From Metellina segmentata (Eukaryota > Arthropoda > Arachnida > Araneae > Tetragnathidae): a DNA stretch of 64,000 nt. The stretch is from contig OX375882.1 of NCBI GenBank assembly GCA_947359465.1, positions 55,984,509-56,048,508 on the forward strand, in the 5' to 3' direction. The notes beneath the pieces are model-generated. The model did not search any database. It saw only the letters and a program-made list of their open reading frames with translations, and was not told where the DNA came from. This document shows, one piece after another, positions 44,957-56,199 of this stretch. Position 1 is the first letter of the stretch. Each line of letters begins with the position of its first letter. The translations under genes and the position numbers were made by a program.

Positions 44957-45506
44957 CACTACCCTACAATAATGGACCGGACGCCAGAGAATTTGCATAA
45001 AATCCGACTGCTTGTTTGGTTCGTGGTATGGCCTGGGACCGTTGCATGTTGTTCCTGGTCAATTGAATGCCGACGACTACTTGAACATTTTGGACAGTCA
45101 GGTTCTTCCTATGCTATGGCAATTTCATGGAATGAACGAATGTTATTTTCAGGACGACAACGCTCCGTGTCATGTTGCAGCCTCTGTTAAGCAGTGGTAT
45201 CAAATTGTGGATGCAAAACGTCTTCCCTGGCCTGCTCAGTGTCCCGACCTAAACCCCATAGAACATTTGTAAAAGGATTTAGAGAGATGGTTACGTACTA
45301 GGGAAATCTAGGTCAGAACTGGCGACATTCTTGCAGAAGGAATGGACACAAATACCCATTGCTGTGTATCAAAACCCTGTTGAAAGTATGCCCAGAAGGG
45401 TTGCTAGTGTAATTGCAGCATGCGAGGGACCATCCCCTATTAAAGCATGCATTCTTTCCTTTATATCATCAAATCTTGCTGTCCGGTCCATTATTGTGGA
45501 GTAGTG
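44957..45506 (+). mobile_element. Tc1-like element with DD34E transposase remnant
   Basis: The ends CACTACCCTACAATAATGG and, inverted, CACTACTCCACAATAATGG continue into ACCGGAC, a 26-bp terminal inverted repeat with a few mismatches. The flanking TA is not evident. The 550-bp interior keeps the C-terminal half of a Tc1 transposase (45030-45450): GPLHVVPGQLNADDYLNIL, YFQDDNAPCH with the second Asp, then 34 residues later the Glu in NPIEHL, followed by a stop where Trp is expected, then ESMPRRVASVIAACEG-like residues. The N-terminal half, including the first catalytic Asp, is absent. Confidence 0.85.
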
Positions 45507-45534
45507 AATCTCCATGGACAAGATGCCACATCAT

Positions 45535-45635
45535 TAGAAAAAAACTGACCAGATCTTGATCTTGTCATTAGCAAAGTTTGTCAGAGCTTGATGGACGACA
45601 TACCACGTCGAAATCATTTGGAAGGTTAATGTAGT
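45535..45635. repeat. dispersed monomer of the 117-bp satellite family
   Basis: CCAGATCTTGATCTTGTCAT, CTTGATGGACGACATACCAC and TTTGGAAGGTTAA match the motif order seen in the 50.6-51.4 kb array. Similar single copies lie at 48809-48870 and 49930-50010. Confidence 0.65.
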
Positions 45636-45722
45636 CATCATTTAGTTAAATAAAGCCTTTAAAGGAGAAAACGTTACAAAAGTTAAAAGGGGGATAACAC
45701 GATTGTGGTGTAATAAAGGGCC

Positions 45723-46016
45723 GTGGGATTCAGGTTGGAAGAGTGTGGCGTAGTGATAAAAGGACCTCTTGTTTCACCAGTCGCCTGGCCGGCTGAAATC
45801 GTTCCTTGTTGGACAATGGCCAGCCCATCTGTTGGAAGAGAACTGAAAAGGCAGGGGAGCTCCCCTCTTGGAGTTTTGAGGCGGTGGAAAACTGCCCAAG
45901 GGTTTTTCCCACGGACTGGAGCTTCGAGGCTTGGAGCAGAGAGTGCTGGGTCAGCGAAGAGAAGATTCTCTGACAGACTCGAAAAGAGTTTGGTCGTTGT
46001 TTCGAGGGCGTACTAG
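45723..46016 (+). other. GC-rich block with an unassigned 97-codon frame
   Basis: This 340-bp stretch is visibly richer in G and C than everything around it and has an uninterrupted frame (GVVIKGPLVSPVAWPAEIV, then GRELKRQGSSPLGVLRRWK) from a non-ATG start to a stop at 46016. Downstream are GTATATAATACATAACCGAG and AATAAAAG (46120), a possible polyadenylation signal. I do not recognise the protein. It could be the end of an LTR or other retroelement, or an exon of an unrelated gene; base composition is the only strong observation. Confidence 0.35.
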
Positions 46017-46328
46017 CGACGCCCTAGATTTTGGGTGTAAGTCTCCGGTGGAGACTCTTGTTATGTTTTAAAATTGGCTGTTCAACAGACCAGCACTGTA
46101 TATAATACATAACCGAGAAATAAAAGAATATTTGTTTTTTATATAATATTCAGATTTCTTAAAATATCCTTCCTGCCAAAACTTATACACCCCAGTTGTT
46201 TAACATTGTTACAAGAGTAACATATTATCAAACGAGGGTCTGGTCCATCCTAAGATATTTGGCACCCGTGGGCTACCAACAATAATGCGCCTTCATAAGA
46301 AATTACACGGTGGGGGAAGCGGAAGAGG

Positions 46329-46651
46329 TAATGGTAACGGTAATTTTAGTTAACGTCGTACTAGAGCAAGACAACGTGCTATTGACGACGGTCCGGGATC
46401 AGTCCTTTAAGGGAAAGTTCTGAGGACAACACCTCGTAATTTTGAACCACGGTCAGATGACGAAGCAACACCTGATCTAGCACCCCACTCTCCAAACTTC
46501 CACGCCAACTCAACGTGAGGAATTTCGGCCACGGTGCACCAGCCGCCTCAACACCATACGCTTACAAACATCCATGCCCGGACCCGGATTCGAACCAGAA
46601 ACCTTCCTATCTAGAGACTAACACCTTAACCACTGTACCGGGTGGTCGGTT
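46329..46651 (-). repeat. full-length young SINE-A with perfect target-site duplication
   Basis: 323 bp, head at the right (CCACCCGGTACAGTGGTTAA, then GGTTCGAATCC) and ATTACC-type tail at the left. GAAGCGGAAGAGG is perfectly duplicated at 46316-46328 and 46652-46664. The exact 13-bp flanks and small divergence from the 34852 copy suggest recent insertion. Confidence 0.95.
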
Positions 46652-46789
46652 GAAGCGGAAGAGGAGTGACCGGTGAAGTTTTGAAAGTTTCAGAACTAGA
46701 AAAGATCATTATAGTCAGTCACGGGTAGGTCTCCAGCCGTCAAACTGATTTACGTGCAAGCAAAATTGCCGCCCCAAAGGCTATAGCCT

Positions 46790-47052
46790 ATTTAGACCTG
46801 TGGTTAGGGTGACCCTGAAGAAGGTTACGAGTTTGAATCCAACCAAACACCGTCGTGTTCAAAGGGGGATGGTGCACACTAAAAATGTCGTGGCGTGATG
46901 TGAAAATTCGGAAAGTGTGCTGCTAGCTCAGGTGTGACCTCGTCATCTAACCATTTTTCAAAATGACGCGGTATCACCCTTCGGGTTTGATACCGGACCC
47001 TTGCCCATTGCCCATTGTGTTGCTCCAGTGCAAGGTTAATAAAAATACATTC
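46790..47052 (+). repeat. SINE-B with head
   Basis: GTTACGAGTTTGAATCC (B box region), CCGTCGTGTTCAAAGGGGG, TGACCTCGTCATCTAACC, then TTTGATACCGGACCCTTGC and GTGCAAGGTTAATAA. A deletion removes part of the core. Confidence 0.82.
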
Positions 47053-48235
47053 GCGTAATAAAACAAATTTTACCACCTTTCAGAACGTCACCCCAACGGG
47101 ATTGGGTTGCAAGCTCTGAATGCAGTTCAATTAAGGGGGTCCACCGCCTCCATAGGCACCCATGTTAAATTCACAAACTTTTGGGCACCTCATTTAATCA
47201 TAAATTACTGTATTCATCTAAACTTTTTACAGTGTAATGTTTGGATACTTTTAAAAACATTAACACGGGGGTTTTAAGTTTCTTTAATTCGCAAAATTAT
47301 AAACTTTTTTAAAAATGACAAAACTATAAATTATTTTTAGACAAAATATTTTTTTAAGTATGCATTTTATATCTTATTCCTTTTGCTAAAGTCTTTGAAA
47401 GGGCTTCATAAACAATCTTAAAAAGTTTCAAAAATGTATCTCAAATAGTTTTTGAGTAATGTGAAAAAAAGCAAAAAAACATTTAAAAAGCATGTTTTGA
47501 GACATACGTCGCGGTAATAATGCATCTACTTAAAAAAAATATTCAATAATACTTCCAATCAACGGATTTTTACAAATGATGTATCGTTATTGTCCCGAAC
47601 AACTGCGAACTAGTATTTCGCTGACTATACGTGACAGCACTGCTGCGAAAACAACTAACCTTCTGATTGTATTATGTCACGAGAGATGATGCGAAAAACT
47701 GTAATATTTAAAACTTGTACAACAATTCTTGTAAATACTTGGTGATTGGAATAAATGCTCTAAGTTAGTAAATATAAAAAAGTTTTTTACGTTTGATTGC
47801 TGATATTGAATATAGATTGATTGCTGTAAAGTATAAGAGAAAAGGTTATACTTATTCAACGACCCGGGTTCTTAAAGAAGTTGAAGCAATACAGGTGTGA
47901 AAAAGAAGGTAAAGAAGGTAAGCTTTCCTAATACGTACTGTTTTCAACAGTTATAAAGAGGACAATTCAACTTTTTATAGACAGTAAAAATCTCAAACAT
48001 GATTTTTTTCGAATTTTTAGGTGCCGGACCCCCTTGGCTTCGATCACAGTATATCATTTACTGTCTCGGCTGTCCCGAGAATATACGCGTTACTGTGGGC
48101 TCGTTATTCAGGAACTCAAATCTCGCTGATCAATAGACTTCGCGTAATTTATTTATATCAAGTGGGATAAGTAAGTTCGAACGTTGATTATCCAGCTGTT
48201 TTCTCCTGGTGGTTGTTGTTCTGACGAGGTATCTA
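47053..48235. other. sequence without recognised genes
   Basis: AT-rich interior. AAGGGGGTCC near 47133 and GGACCCCCTT near 48023 are complementary and might be the ends of an old element of about 0.9 kb, but flanking duplication is lacking. Confidence 0.4.
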
Positions 48236-48808
48236 CAGAGGCTGTTCGCACATTTTTTAGACGATTTTGGTTAGCGGTAATAAAAAATCGTTTGCTGCAA
48301 AAGAAATAATTGCAGTTGTACTATGTTTTTAAAAGTCAAAATTATCGTCTGCGGCTTGAGAGGTTTGTTTTCATTCAAAATGGCGTTTTTAACGAAGCAG
48401 TGGTTCGAAGGCTATATTTATGCTCTTTCCGAAGAGAAATATTCATATTCCGTTATCAAAAACGATGTGAGAGTCATGGTTTTGTGATATCTAAAGCGTC
48501 GATAGGTAATATCGTCAACAAGAAAGGAAAAAAACGTCAAATTGGAGCCTCAAGTGGGGCAAAAATTCCAAACAAGTATCCAAGGAAGAAACGGACATCT
48601 TCTAAAGACTCTGGAAAGCTGTTCAGGAGGAATGGGATAGAATACCTCTTCTGACACTTCAAAAGGCATTATTATCCTGGAAATTATGGTGTCGTAAGAT
48701 AATTCAGAATAAGGGCTATAAAATAGAACATTTAAAACACAAGAATTTTATGTAATTTAGTTTTGTGAATACAATATACATTGTTTAAAAATGTGTGAAC
48801 AGCCTCTG
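48236..48808 (+). mobile_element. mariner-type element 2, internally deleted
   Basis: TA-flanked (48234-48235, 48809-48810). The ends CAGAGGCTGTTCGCACATTT and, inverted, CAGAGGCTGTTCACACATTT show the same family as 17691-18581, but the 573-bp length comes from a different deletion. The N-terminal frame (TKQWFEGYIY-like, then RCESHGFVISKASIGNIVNK) runs to KKRTSSKDSG and joins directly to C-terminal sequence (KLFRRNGIEYLF, in another frame). All three catalytic residues are absent. It lies inside satellite-related sequence. Confidence 0.88.
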
Positions 48809-49102
48809 TAGTCATTAGCAAAAACGAACTAGATCTTGATGAACGAGTTATCTCTTCAATAGAACAAAAATTTATCTTATCTTGATATCGTTATCGACTA
48901 ATTCCATGCCAAAGTACACCATAACACAGAATTTTGAAATTAGATTTTCAGTGATTTTTTTTTTCTAAAAAATTATGTACTTAATAGGTTAAACTTCTGT
49001 ATTCAAAAATGGTAAACTGGTACAGTGTCTCAAGACACTAGGCACGGGAGTGTGTGTTGGTGTTAGTATTCAAAAATGGACACAAAGTTTATATTTTAGA
49101 AT

Positions 49103-49354
49103 TTGGCAATACTCGGAATCGAAAGTAGAGTTTATATCCACATGGAAGAAAGTGCGTTCATATCAATCACACTCACAATTCAATTTTTGCGCTTTGATAA
49201 ATACACTTTAAAATTTTCTTGGCCTAATACAGAGGACATATCTGAAATTGATTTTAGTGATCATTCAGTAAATAGACTCCCTGAACCAGCATTTGATAAA
49301 CGAATGCACTATACATTTTTAAATGTTAAGTTCAATGACTTAGACATGGGATAA
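49103..49354 (+). CDS. unassigned 83-codon reading frame
   Basis: The frame (non-ATG start; VYIHMEESAFISITLTIQFL, then FSWPNTEDISEIDFSDHSVN and KRMHYTFLNVKFNDLDMG) has a mixed, protein-like residue content rather than the Lys/Asn/Ile bias of random AT-rich frames here. The first internal ATG is at 49142. It may be the end of a longer damaged protein. No domain recognised, no neighbour to link it to, and chance is a real alternative. Confidence 0.25.
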   Translation: MAILGIESRVYIHMEESAFISITLTIQFLRFDKYTLKFSWPNTEDISEIDFSDHSVNRLPEPAFDKRMHYTFLNVKFNDLDMG

Positions 49355-49394
49355 TATGTTTTCTATTTTACTATGTAAGATTAAGAAAAATGCT

Positions 49395-49910
49395 TCTAGT
49401 GCATGTTTTCTTAGTGTTTCAACTGTCAATAAAAATGTTTCTAATGTAAGTTTTCTTAGTGTTTCAACTGTCAATAAAAATGTTTTTGTGAAGTGTAGTG
49501 TGGATCACATTTGCCATGTAGTGTGAGTCACAAACAAAATGTCATGTTATAAATTAATTATATATTTAATTAATCTATTAATAATCTGCTATTAAAGTAC
49601 AATTATTGGAAGTAACAATAATTTAAAAACAAAATGTTTTGATAATCAACAGAGGAAGTAACAAGAGTTTTTGTACTTAATCAAAGTATCACTTCCCTTT
49701 CATGTAGTGTGGGTCACGGCTCAGTTTTCCCCATGTACAGAGAATACCCAGTAAGATAAATGAAATTTAGTAGCTAATATGTATAAATTAAACCTTTACT
49801 AAAGTAAAACAAGTTGCAAATCTCATTTTATTGTAATAATAATTTTTTATGGTAGCTTTAAGATTCAAGTTTAGCTCACTTGTTGTGTGAGTCACGCATG
49901 GAACTAGCCT
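49395..49910. repeat. short direct repeats including a GTGTGRGTCAC motif
   Basis: A 50-bp unit (TTTTCTTAGTGTTTCAACTG, then TCAATAAAAATGTTT) is duplicated at 49405-49485. Downstream, TAGTGTGRRTCAC-like strings recur four times (49496, 49522, 49703 and, as TTGTGTGAGTCAC, 49882). Confidence 0.6.
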
Positions 49911-50629
49911 ATCATAAAAGTCAGGAATATCTAATGAGGAGATACATCGTCATTAGAAAATCTAGTCATATCTGATGGACGAGAAATCTCATCAAAACCA
50001 CTTGGAAGGTTAACTATTTTTAGAAAAATTTCATAATCCCAAGAACGGAATGAGTTGCACCAAATCCTACTTCTAAAAACCTACAAATCATAATTTTTAA
50101 ACAAATATTGAATTCCTGTTTTTATTGATACAATAACCGCATTTTACACATTGGTACTTGTACACTAATCAACGTCTCATAAACAAACAACCTAATCGTT
50201 TTGATGTTCCTTGATAAATTTGAGAGAAAAATAGTCTTTTAAAGCGAAATTTAGGTCTAAACTTTTATTTCCTTTTAGGTATTTTCTCAAATAATGAAAA
50301 GTTCGTGGAAAATCGTAAAATCTTCCTAGCGTAAAATTGGAAGTCATACAATGTAACTAGTCAATTGGAAACCCCTAAAAGCTGTCTACAAGTAACGATG
50401 TACCTTATTTTGAACTATATCAATAGAGCATAGGGAAGTATTGGATGGTCAGTTTTGATTGTAAAATTAGAAACACGAATACGATATTTAAGTACGCTCG
50501 CAGTTTTTTTTACATGTGAAGTAACTGCCATACAAACTATTACATTTAATTGTTTTAAGTACTGGGTCATCCCATAAGAAATGCTTTTTTCATTAAGTTT
50601 TAAGCCTCCTGGTGGTTATGTCTTGTGAC

Positions 50630-51450
50630 TAAATCTTGATGGACGAGATATCTCATTAAACTGATCAGATCATGATCTTGTCGTAATACAGTAAAATCTG
50701 CAATATCTTGACAACTAAATAGCTCGTAATTGGCCCAATGGACCAGATCATGAGAGACGAAATATCACATCAAACTGCGCTATCATACAAAAAAAATCTG
50801 CAATATCTTGCCAACTAAATATTTTCACAATTGGCCAGATCGTGATGGAGAAGGTATCTCCTCAAATGATCAAGATCTTAATCTTGTCATCATACAAAAA
50901 AATCTGCAATATCTTGACAGCTAAATAGCTTGTAATTGGCACAGTTGGCTAGATCATGATGGACGAGATATCTCATCAAAATGTTCAGATCTTGATCTCG
51001 TCGTCATACAATAAAATCTGCAAAATCTAGACAGCTAAATTGCTCGTAATAGGCACAATTGGCCAGATCATGATGGACGAGATATCTCATCAAAGTGATC
51101 AAGTCTTGATCTCGTCGTCAAACAAAAAAAAATCTGCAATATCTTGACAGCTAAATTGCTCGTAATTTCCACAATTGTCCAAAGATCATGATGGACGAGA
51201 TATCTCATCAAAATTATCATATCTTGATCTCGTTGTAATACAAAAAAAATCTGCAATATCTTGACAACTAAATAGCTCGTAATTTCCACAATTGTCCAAA
51301 GATCATGATGGACGAGATATCTCATCAAAATTATCAGATCTTGATCTCGTCGTCATACAAAAAAAAATCTGCAATATCTTGACAACTAAATAGCTCGTAA
51401 TAGGAATAATTGGCCAGATTATGATAGACGAGATATCTCATCGAAATCAT
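50630..51450. repeat. 117-bp satellite array with internal dyad symmetry
   Basis: About seven tandem units with period 116-118 bp. GATGGACGAGATATCTCATC starts near 50638, 50960, 51072, 51190 and 51307, with degraded versions between. Each unit continues CAGATCTTGATCTCGTCGTC, AAATCTGCAATATCTTGACA and GCTAAATAGCTCGTAATT. GACGAGAT and ATCTCGTC within a unit are complementary, so each can fold. The right-hand units are the most alike, as expected of recent amplification. Long minus-strand frames across it are artefacts. Confidence 0.9.
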
Positions 51451-52143
51451 TTGGAGGATTAAAGTAACGCAAAAAAAAAAAACACATTCAAATTTAGTCT
51501 GAGATGCATTTACTGTTCCTATTTAGAACTTGTTTATATTTTAATTTTAAATATTCACAGTGCCCTGGAGATAAAAATTTTTCTTTTAATACAAAGAATG
51601 AATCGGGCTCTACCTGGACACAATATGCATAAATCCAAAATTTTCTATTAAAGGGTTTTTGAGGTTTTGAAAATAGTGGAAATATGAAATCGATGTTGGC
51701 AAATCAGGTTGGTTGGTTTTTGGGGTTTTTTATGGCCCAATCCCCGTATTTGGTCACACAAGATATACAATATCAAGTAGCAGACGGACACGCAATGAAG
51801 GTTTTACTGACACAGAATAGAGAAATATACCGAGGGAGGATTTCACCTGACAGAAATGGAACCTACGCCACCCTACAGCTCTGAAGAGTGACAGATGATA
51901 AGAATATGGTGAATAAGTCAAAATTCCCTATTCAGTTTTTGAGGTTATCGTGCTGTGTTAGATATGTGCTGTCAGGATGAAAAATCACGAATTTTTTGTT
52001 TAGCACAGAACTTTTTTTCATAAATAACTTGCTTTAGCCGTGTATATTGTTCGCAATACAGTTCTTAAGTGATAGTTAAATTTCCAGGAAGAAGCTGATG
52101 CTATATACAATGTTTGATAACCATGATAACGTTTACTTCACTC
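51451..52143. other. sequence without recognised features
   Basis: A 66-codon frame at 51684-51884 has no recognisable domain. Nothing else noted. Confidence 0.45.
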
Positions 52144-52156
52144 TTAAATTCACGTG

Positions 52157-52447
52157 GGTCGCGTTAGCTCATTTGGAATAGCAACGGATTAGTTATATGA
52201 GAGTTGCTAGTTCGTAATTCGGTACAGTCAAAGACCGTCGCGTTCATGGGGCTGGTGCATGTTAAATCTGTCGTGGTCTCAAATGTCTTCACGTTGGTGT
52301 GGTGTGTTAGCATGGGGTGCCATATTAGGCGTTGCATCTTACCGTGGTTCAAAATGACGCTGTCCTTGGATCTTTCCCTTAAGGATTGATTCCGGAACGT
52401 CGTCAATAGCCCGCTCCAGTGGGACGTTAATAATCTGCCTACCAACT
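52157..52447 (+). repeat. full-length SINE-B with diverged target-site duplication
   Basis: Head (GGTCGCGTTAGCTCATTTGG, A box), core (GCATGTTAAATCTGTCGTGG), tail-side block and CTGCCTACCAAC end. TTAAATT(C/T)ACGTG flanks it at 52144-52156 and 52448-52460. Confidence 0.87.
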
Positions 52448-52460
52448 TTAAATTTACGTG

Positions 52461-53426
52461 TTAAAATTAAACCTACACACAATTAAAGAAGACTGATTTT
52501 TTACCGAATGATTCCAACCTTTTTTTACTGTTTAGTTATTTTTAGTGTTTCAAAAACTGTTCATTAAAACGCCATGGCCTATATTTGTCTCAAAAACCTT
52601 TTATGATTAATTGTTTCGTTTAAAACAATCGTAACAACATCATAAAAATAAACATACCTTAAGAACGATCCCTTAAAATGTCAACTTTTAACAAAGAGCT
52701 CATTACCAAATCATTATCTTAAGTGATTGGATATGTTTTTCAGACTAAATAAATATTCTAGTAAACACACACACATTTATTATCTTTAATTTTATGTTAA
52801 CAATTTGTTATCCGAGCAGAAAACGCTGAAATATAATTTCAGATGATAACATTTTCGTTGAACTGTTCGTTTTATTTATGAATTTTATCTCTTATATACA
52901 AATTAGGAATTTGATTTAAATGCCTTGTTCTTCATTGTAATATGCTGTAAAAATTTTTATTTACGTTTATCAAGTTCATATTGCATGAGCAGCAGCAATT
53001 AGGAGTTAAATATTTTCTGATAAGCAATCAGAGTTCGGTTGCTAAGTAATGAGCATACTTTAAAGCTCTTTCAATTTATAAACATGCAAATTTGGAAGTT
53101 ACCACTTAATATGTTGCCATGGCATTCTCCATTACAGAAAAGCTTTTTAGTTAATTTATTTTTTTAGTACAGTCAAACCTAATTAAGAACAATTCGCTTA
53201 GTTCGAACTATTCATAGTATTCCATCAAAATGTATATTCAAATAATGTCACCTCACATTTGTTTAGTAAGAATTAAGGTTACTCTAATCTCCGGTTAAGA
53301 CGAATAAATTTTTGAAACTTAAAAGCAAACGGATTCATTTCAATCGTATTATCAGAAACATTAAGTCACTCCGAAATTGTAGAAGATTTATTTAAGAAGA
53401 GTGATTTGATATTTGGTATTTTTTTA
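52461..53426. other. AT-rich sequence, nothing recognised
   Basis: No element or reading frame noted. Confidence 0.5.
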
Positions 53427-53542
53427 ATTAACGTCGCTCTGGAGCAACACAACGGGCTATTGGCGACGGTCGAGGATCAAACCCCAAGAGAGAGATCCAA
53501 AGACAATCCCATGTAATTTTGAACCACGGTCAGATGACGAGA
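53427..53542 (-). repeat. SINE-B 3'-end fragment
   Basis: TTAATTAACGTCGCTCTGGA, GGCGACGGTCGAGGATCAAA and CCACGGTCAGATGACGAG in order; the rest is truncated. Confidence 0.85.
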
Positions 53543-54640
53543 GTAAGAGAGTGAAAACATAAGAATAAATTAATATTCCGAAGAAGACGAAGGAATGAGC
53601 GTGAATTCTTCAAAAGAAGCTACCGCTAGCTTAGAATTTGTTCACCGCTCTTTGTCACAGAGACAGTGAAATTTCATATAATATATTTGTTTAATTGAGA
53701 ATTATCTGTATAATCAAGAATCACACATCTGTATAATCTTTGTGATGAATAATACCATTTATCTGTGAATCAAGAATCGCGCAGTAAGTAATGTAGTTGA
53801 AACAATGATTTTTCTGAATTGGGATAACGCGAACTACGGTTAATCCGATTTTTTTACGTTTCCATAAGATTTGTGTAATTTGTAAAATTCGAGGTTTGGC
53901 TGTAGTTTATAATTTTATAGCGTTAATAGGCTGCCTCAATTTGAGAAACACTATTTGTCTTTAAATGTTTTAGTAACAACATTACATCTAATTTTATGGT
54001 CTAAATCCCATATCTATTCAAGATTATCCTTCACTGGTAACTAATATTTTTGTGAAACATTAAGTTAGTTTCGTAAATTGAAACTTACAAGGGGTGAAAT
54101 AATTCTTAAATCATCATAAACTGATGTAAACTATCACCATTAAAGCTAGAATTCCACGGTCGACATTTTGAGATAAGAACACTGTACACGTTCTTAAGTA
54201 GTTGCGATTGTTGACACAGACAAAAAGGCATGAAATTAAAAGTCATCCATCATGTAGCTAACAATAAGTAAAATAAGTATAAGTAAAGAAATCGCTCTCA
54301 CTTGATCGATTCGATATCGATTTATTCAAGGCAAAATCTAAGAGCTTTGTAACGAAGCACTAATGGTCAAATTTGAAGGATAATTGATACATCTTACTTT
54401 TTTTTAAAGTAGTCACCATAAATAAAAATAATTACATTGTTAAAATTCAGCTGCTAAGTGCTCATCGATGCGTTCCCTTTGACGTCTCCTTTAGTTAGGC
54501 TTAAAAGCCTAAAGCTGTATACTCAACCGAAAAATATAATGTCATTGCTTTAAAACAGAGTTATTATTTTAGTCTTCATCCATCAACACCCCTAGACTTA
54601 CCCAACTAGGACATATATGATATCCAGCTGCACTGTAATA
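53543..54640. other. AT-rich sequence, nothing recognised
   Basis: No element or reading frame noted up to the Tc1 boundary. Confidence 0.5.
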
Positions 54641-55538
54641 CACAGTCCAGTCACATTAATGTGACCACCTGTCAAAAGCCAGAATAACCACCTTTGGCAG
54701 AGAGGACCGCTTCGAGACGTGCATGAAGAGAGTCAATTAGGTTTCTGAAGGTGTTCACTGGGATGTTGAGCCATGCCGACTCCAGTGCCGTGGCCAGCTG
54801 CGCTAGATTACCTCCCTCCTCCAGCCTGGATCCTTCTGTAAATTGTTGCAGGGTGTTTGCTTTCAGACGTTTCACGCCGTATACGCCAACATCCATCTGT
54901 CCGATGGAGCATAAAACATGATTCATCGGGGAAAAGCCACCTGTCGCCACTCTGTGGACGTCCAGTTGCGGTACTGGCGTGCAAATTCCAGCCTTCGTCG
55001 CCGATGAACAGCAGTCAGCATAGGTGCATTCACCAGGTGTTTGCTGCGGAGGCCCATGCGCAGCAACGTTCGCTGAACCGTTGTTGAGGATACACTCTTG
55101 GTAGTCCCTTGGTTCATCTGGGCGGTCAGTTGCTCAACAGTTGCACGTATATTCGCCCGAACGCATCCCCGTAGCCTTCGTTCGCCTCTGTCATCTATAG
55201 CCCGTGGTGCACCACATGTGGCACGCCGCTGATTTTGGATAGTGCCATTATGCCATGCACGGTATACTTTCACCTCGGTGGTACGCGAACAGTTCACAAA
55301 ATTAGCCGTTTCCGAAATGCTTCCACCCTTGGCCCGAAAGCCATTAATCATGCCCTTTTGGACGTCGGATAAATCGCTACGTTTCTGCATTACGCCAACG
55401 ATTGAAATTCTTTCCGATGCCCTAGGACATCCTTTATAAACACTCCACTGCAATGTGCTGCCACGTGCCTTTTGTGATTGGTAATTTCACGTTGACGTCG
55501 AAAGTAGGTGGTGGTCACATTAATGTGACTGGACTGTG
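54641..55538 (-). mobile_element. DD36E Tc1 element, deleted copy
   Basis: TA-flanked, with ends CACAGTCCAGTCACATTAAT as in the intact relative at 61030. It is 898 bp against 1211 bp: sequence equivalent to about 61200-61519 is missing, with the junction near 54810 (GCTAGATTA joined to CCTCCCTCC). That removes the segment carrying the second Asp and the Glu. The right end has three extra bases (GGTGGTGG). The N-terminal frame (55453 down to 54923) runs through both helix-turn-helix regions to WRQVAFPR, where a shift breaks it just before the first Asp. Defective, but both ends could be mobilised in trans. Confidence 0.92.
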
Positions 55539-55631
55539 TACATGACCAGGTATAGTCATGCTGTCACCCTGACAGTTGTAGCTGTCTGGCTAAATCTTAT
55601 TTCCTGTCACGCATTCCATAGCTTGGGAATA

Positions 55632-56131
55632 CACTATATGGACAAAAGTATTTGGACACTGCAGAAATTCGAAGGAGGATCCATCATCTGTAGAGTTCTT
55701 TTTTGCTGGTGTTAAGACTCGGCTCATTGCTTTATGTACCTGGTACCATTAACGCTGACGTCTACCTCAATATTCTGTATAATTCGGCCTTGCCTAAACT
55801 GTGGCAATACAACGGCAGTGATGGTTGTTTCTTGCAACAGGATCGAGCTCCATGTCATACTGCAAAACGTGTGCTGGGCTGGTTTCCTGAAAATGACATG
55901 GATTTGCTTGACTGGCCTGTTCAGAGACCCAATCTCAATCCGATCGAGCAATTGTGAAACAAACTGGATCGATGAGTACGACACCAATACGCTCTCCCAT
56001 CTTCACAGCAATCTCTTCTCACAGTCTTGCAAGATGCATAGCGAGCTATTCTTGCAGACTTTACAAAAAACTTGTGGAAAGTATACCTCGACGTGTTGCA
56101 GCTGTAATACAAGCAAAAGGAGGACGTTTGT
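55632..56131 (+). mobile_element. Tc1-like DD34E relic, right end missing
   Basis: Left end CACTATATGGACAAAAGTAT follows TA at 55630-55631. The N-terminal half is deleted. The remainder (from about 55720) reads LYVPGTINADVYLNILYNSA, then CFLQQDRAPCHTAKRVLGWF with the second Asp, and 34 residues on the Glu of NLNPIEQL; the expected Asp of PDLNP is Asn. A stop and frame shifts follow, then KKLVESIPRRVAAVIQAKGG to the stop at 56131. No matching right terminal repeat is found before the LINE relic. Confidence 0.83.
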
Positions 56132-56199
56132 AGTTTCTTTAAGCATTTTTTCTCCTATCACCCTTTTTGCGGTAGTCTTGGGGATCCCGCAAAAAGGTT

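Noticed and set aside
47132..48025. Pair of complementary AAGGGGGTCC ends
   Set aside because: Only about ten bases match, there is no flanking duplication and the interior is unremarkable.
50638..50680. Hammerhead ribozyme motif in the satellite (TGATGGACGAGA...)
   Set aside because: The CUGAUGA core and the following GAAA are not both present, and stem spacing does not fit.
51068..51328. Minus-strand 86-codon frame with internal repeats
   Set aside because: It is the translation of the 117-bp satellite, repeating with the monomer.
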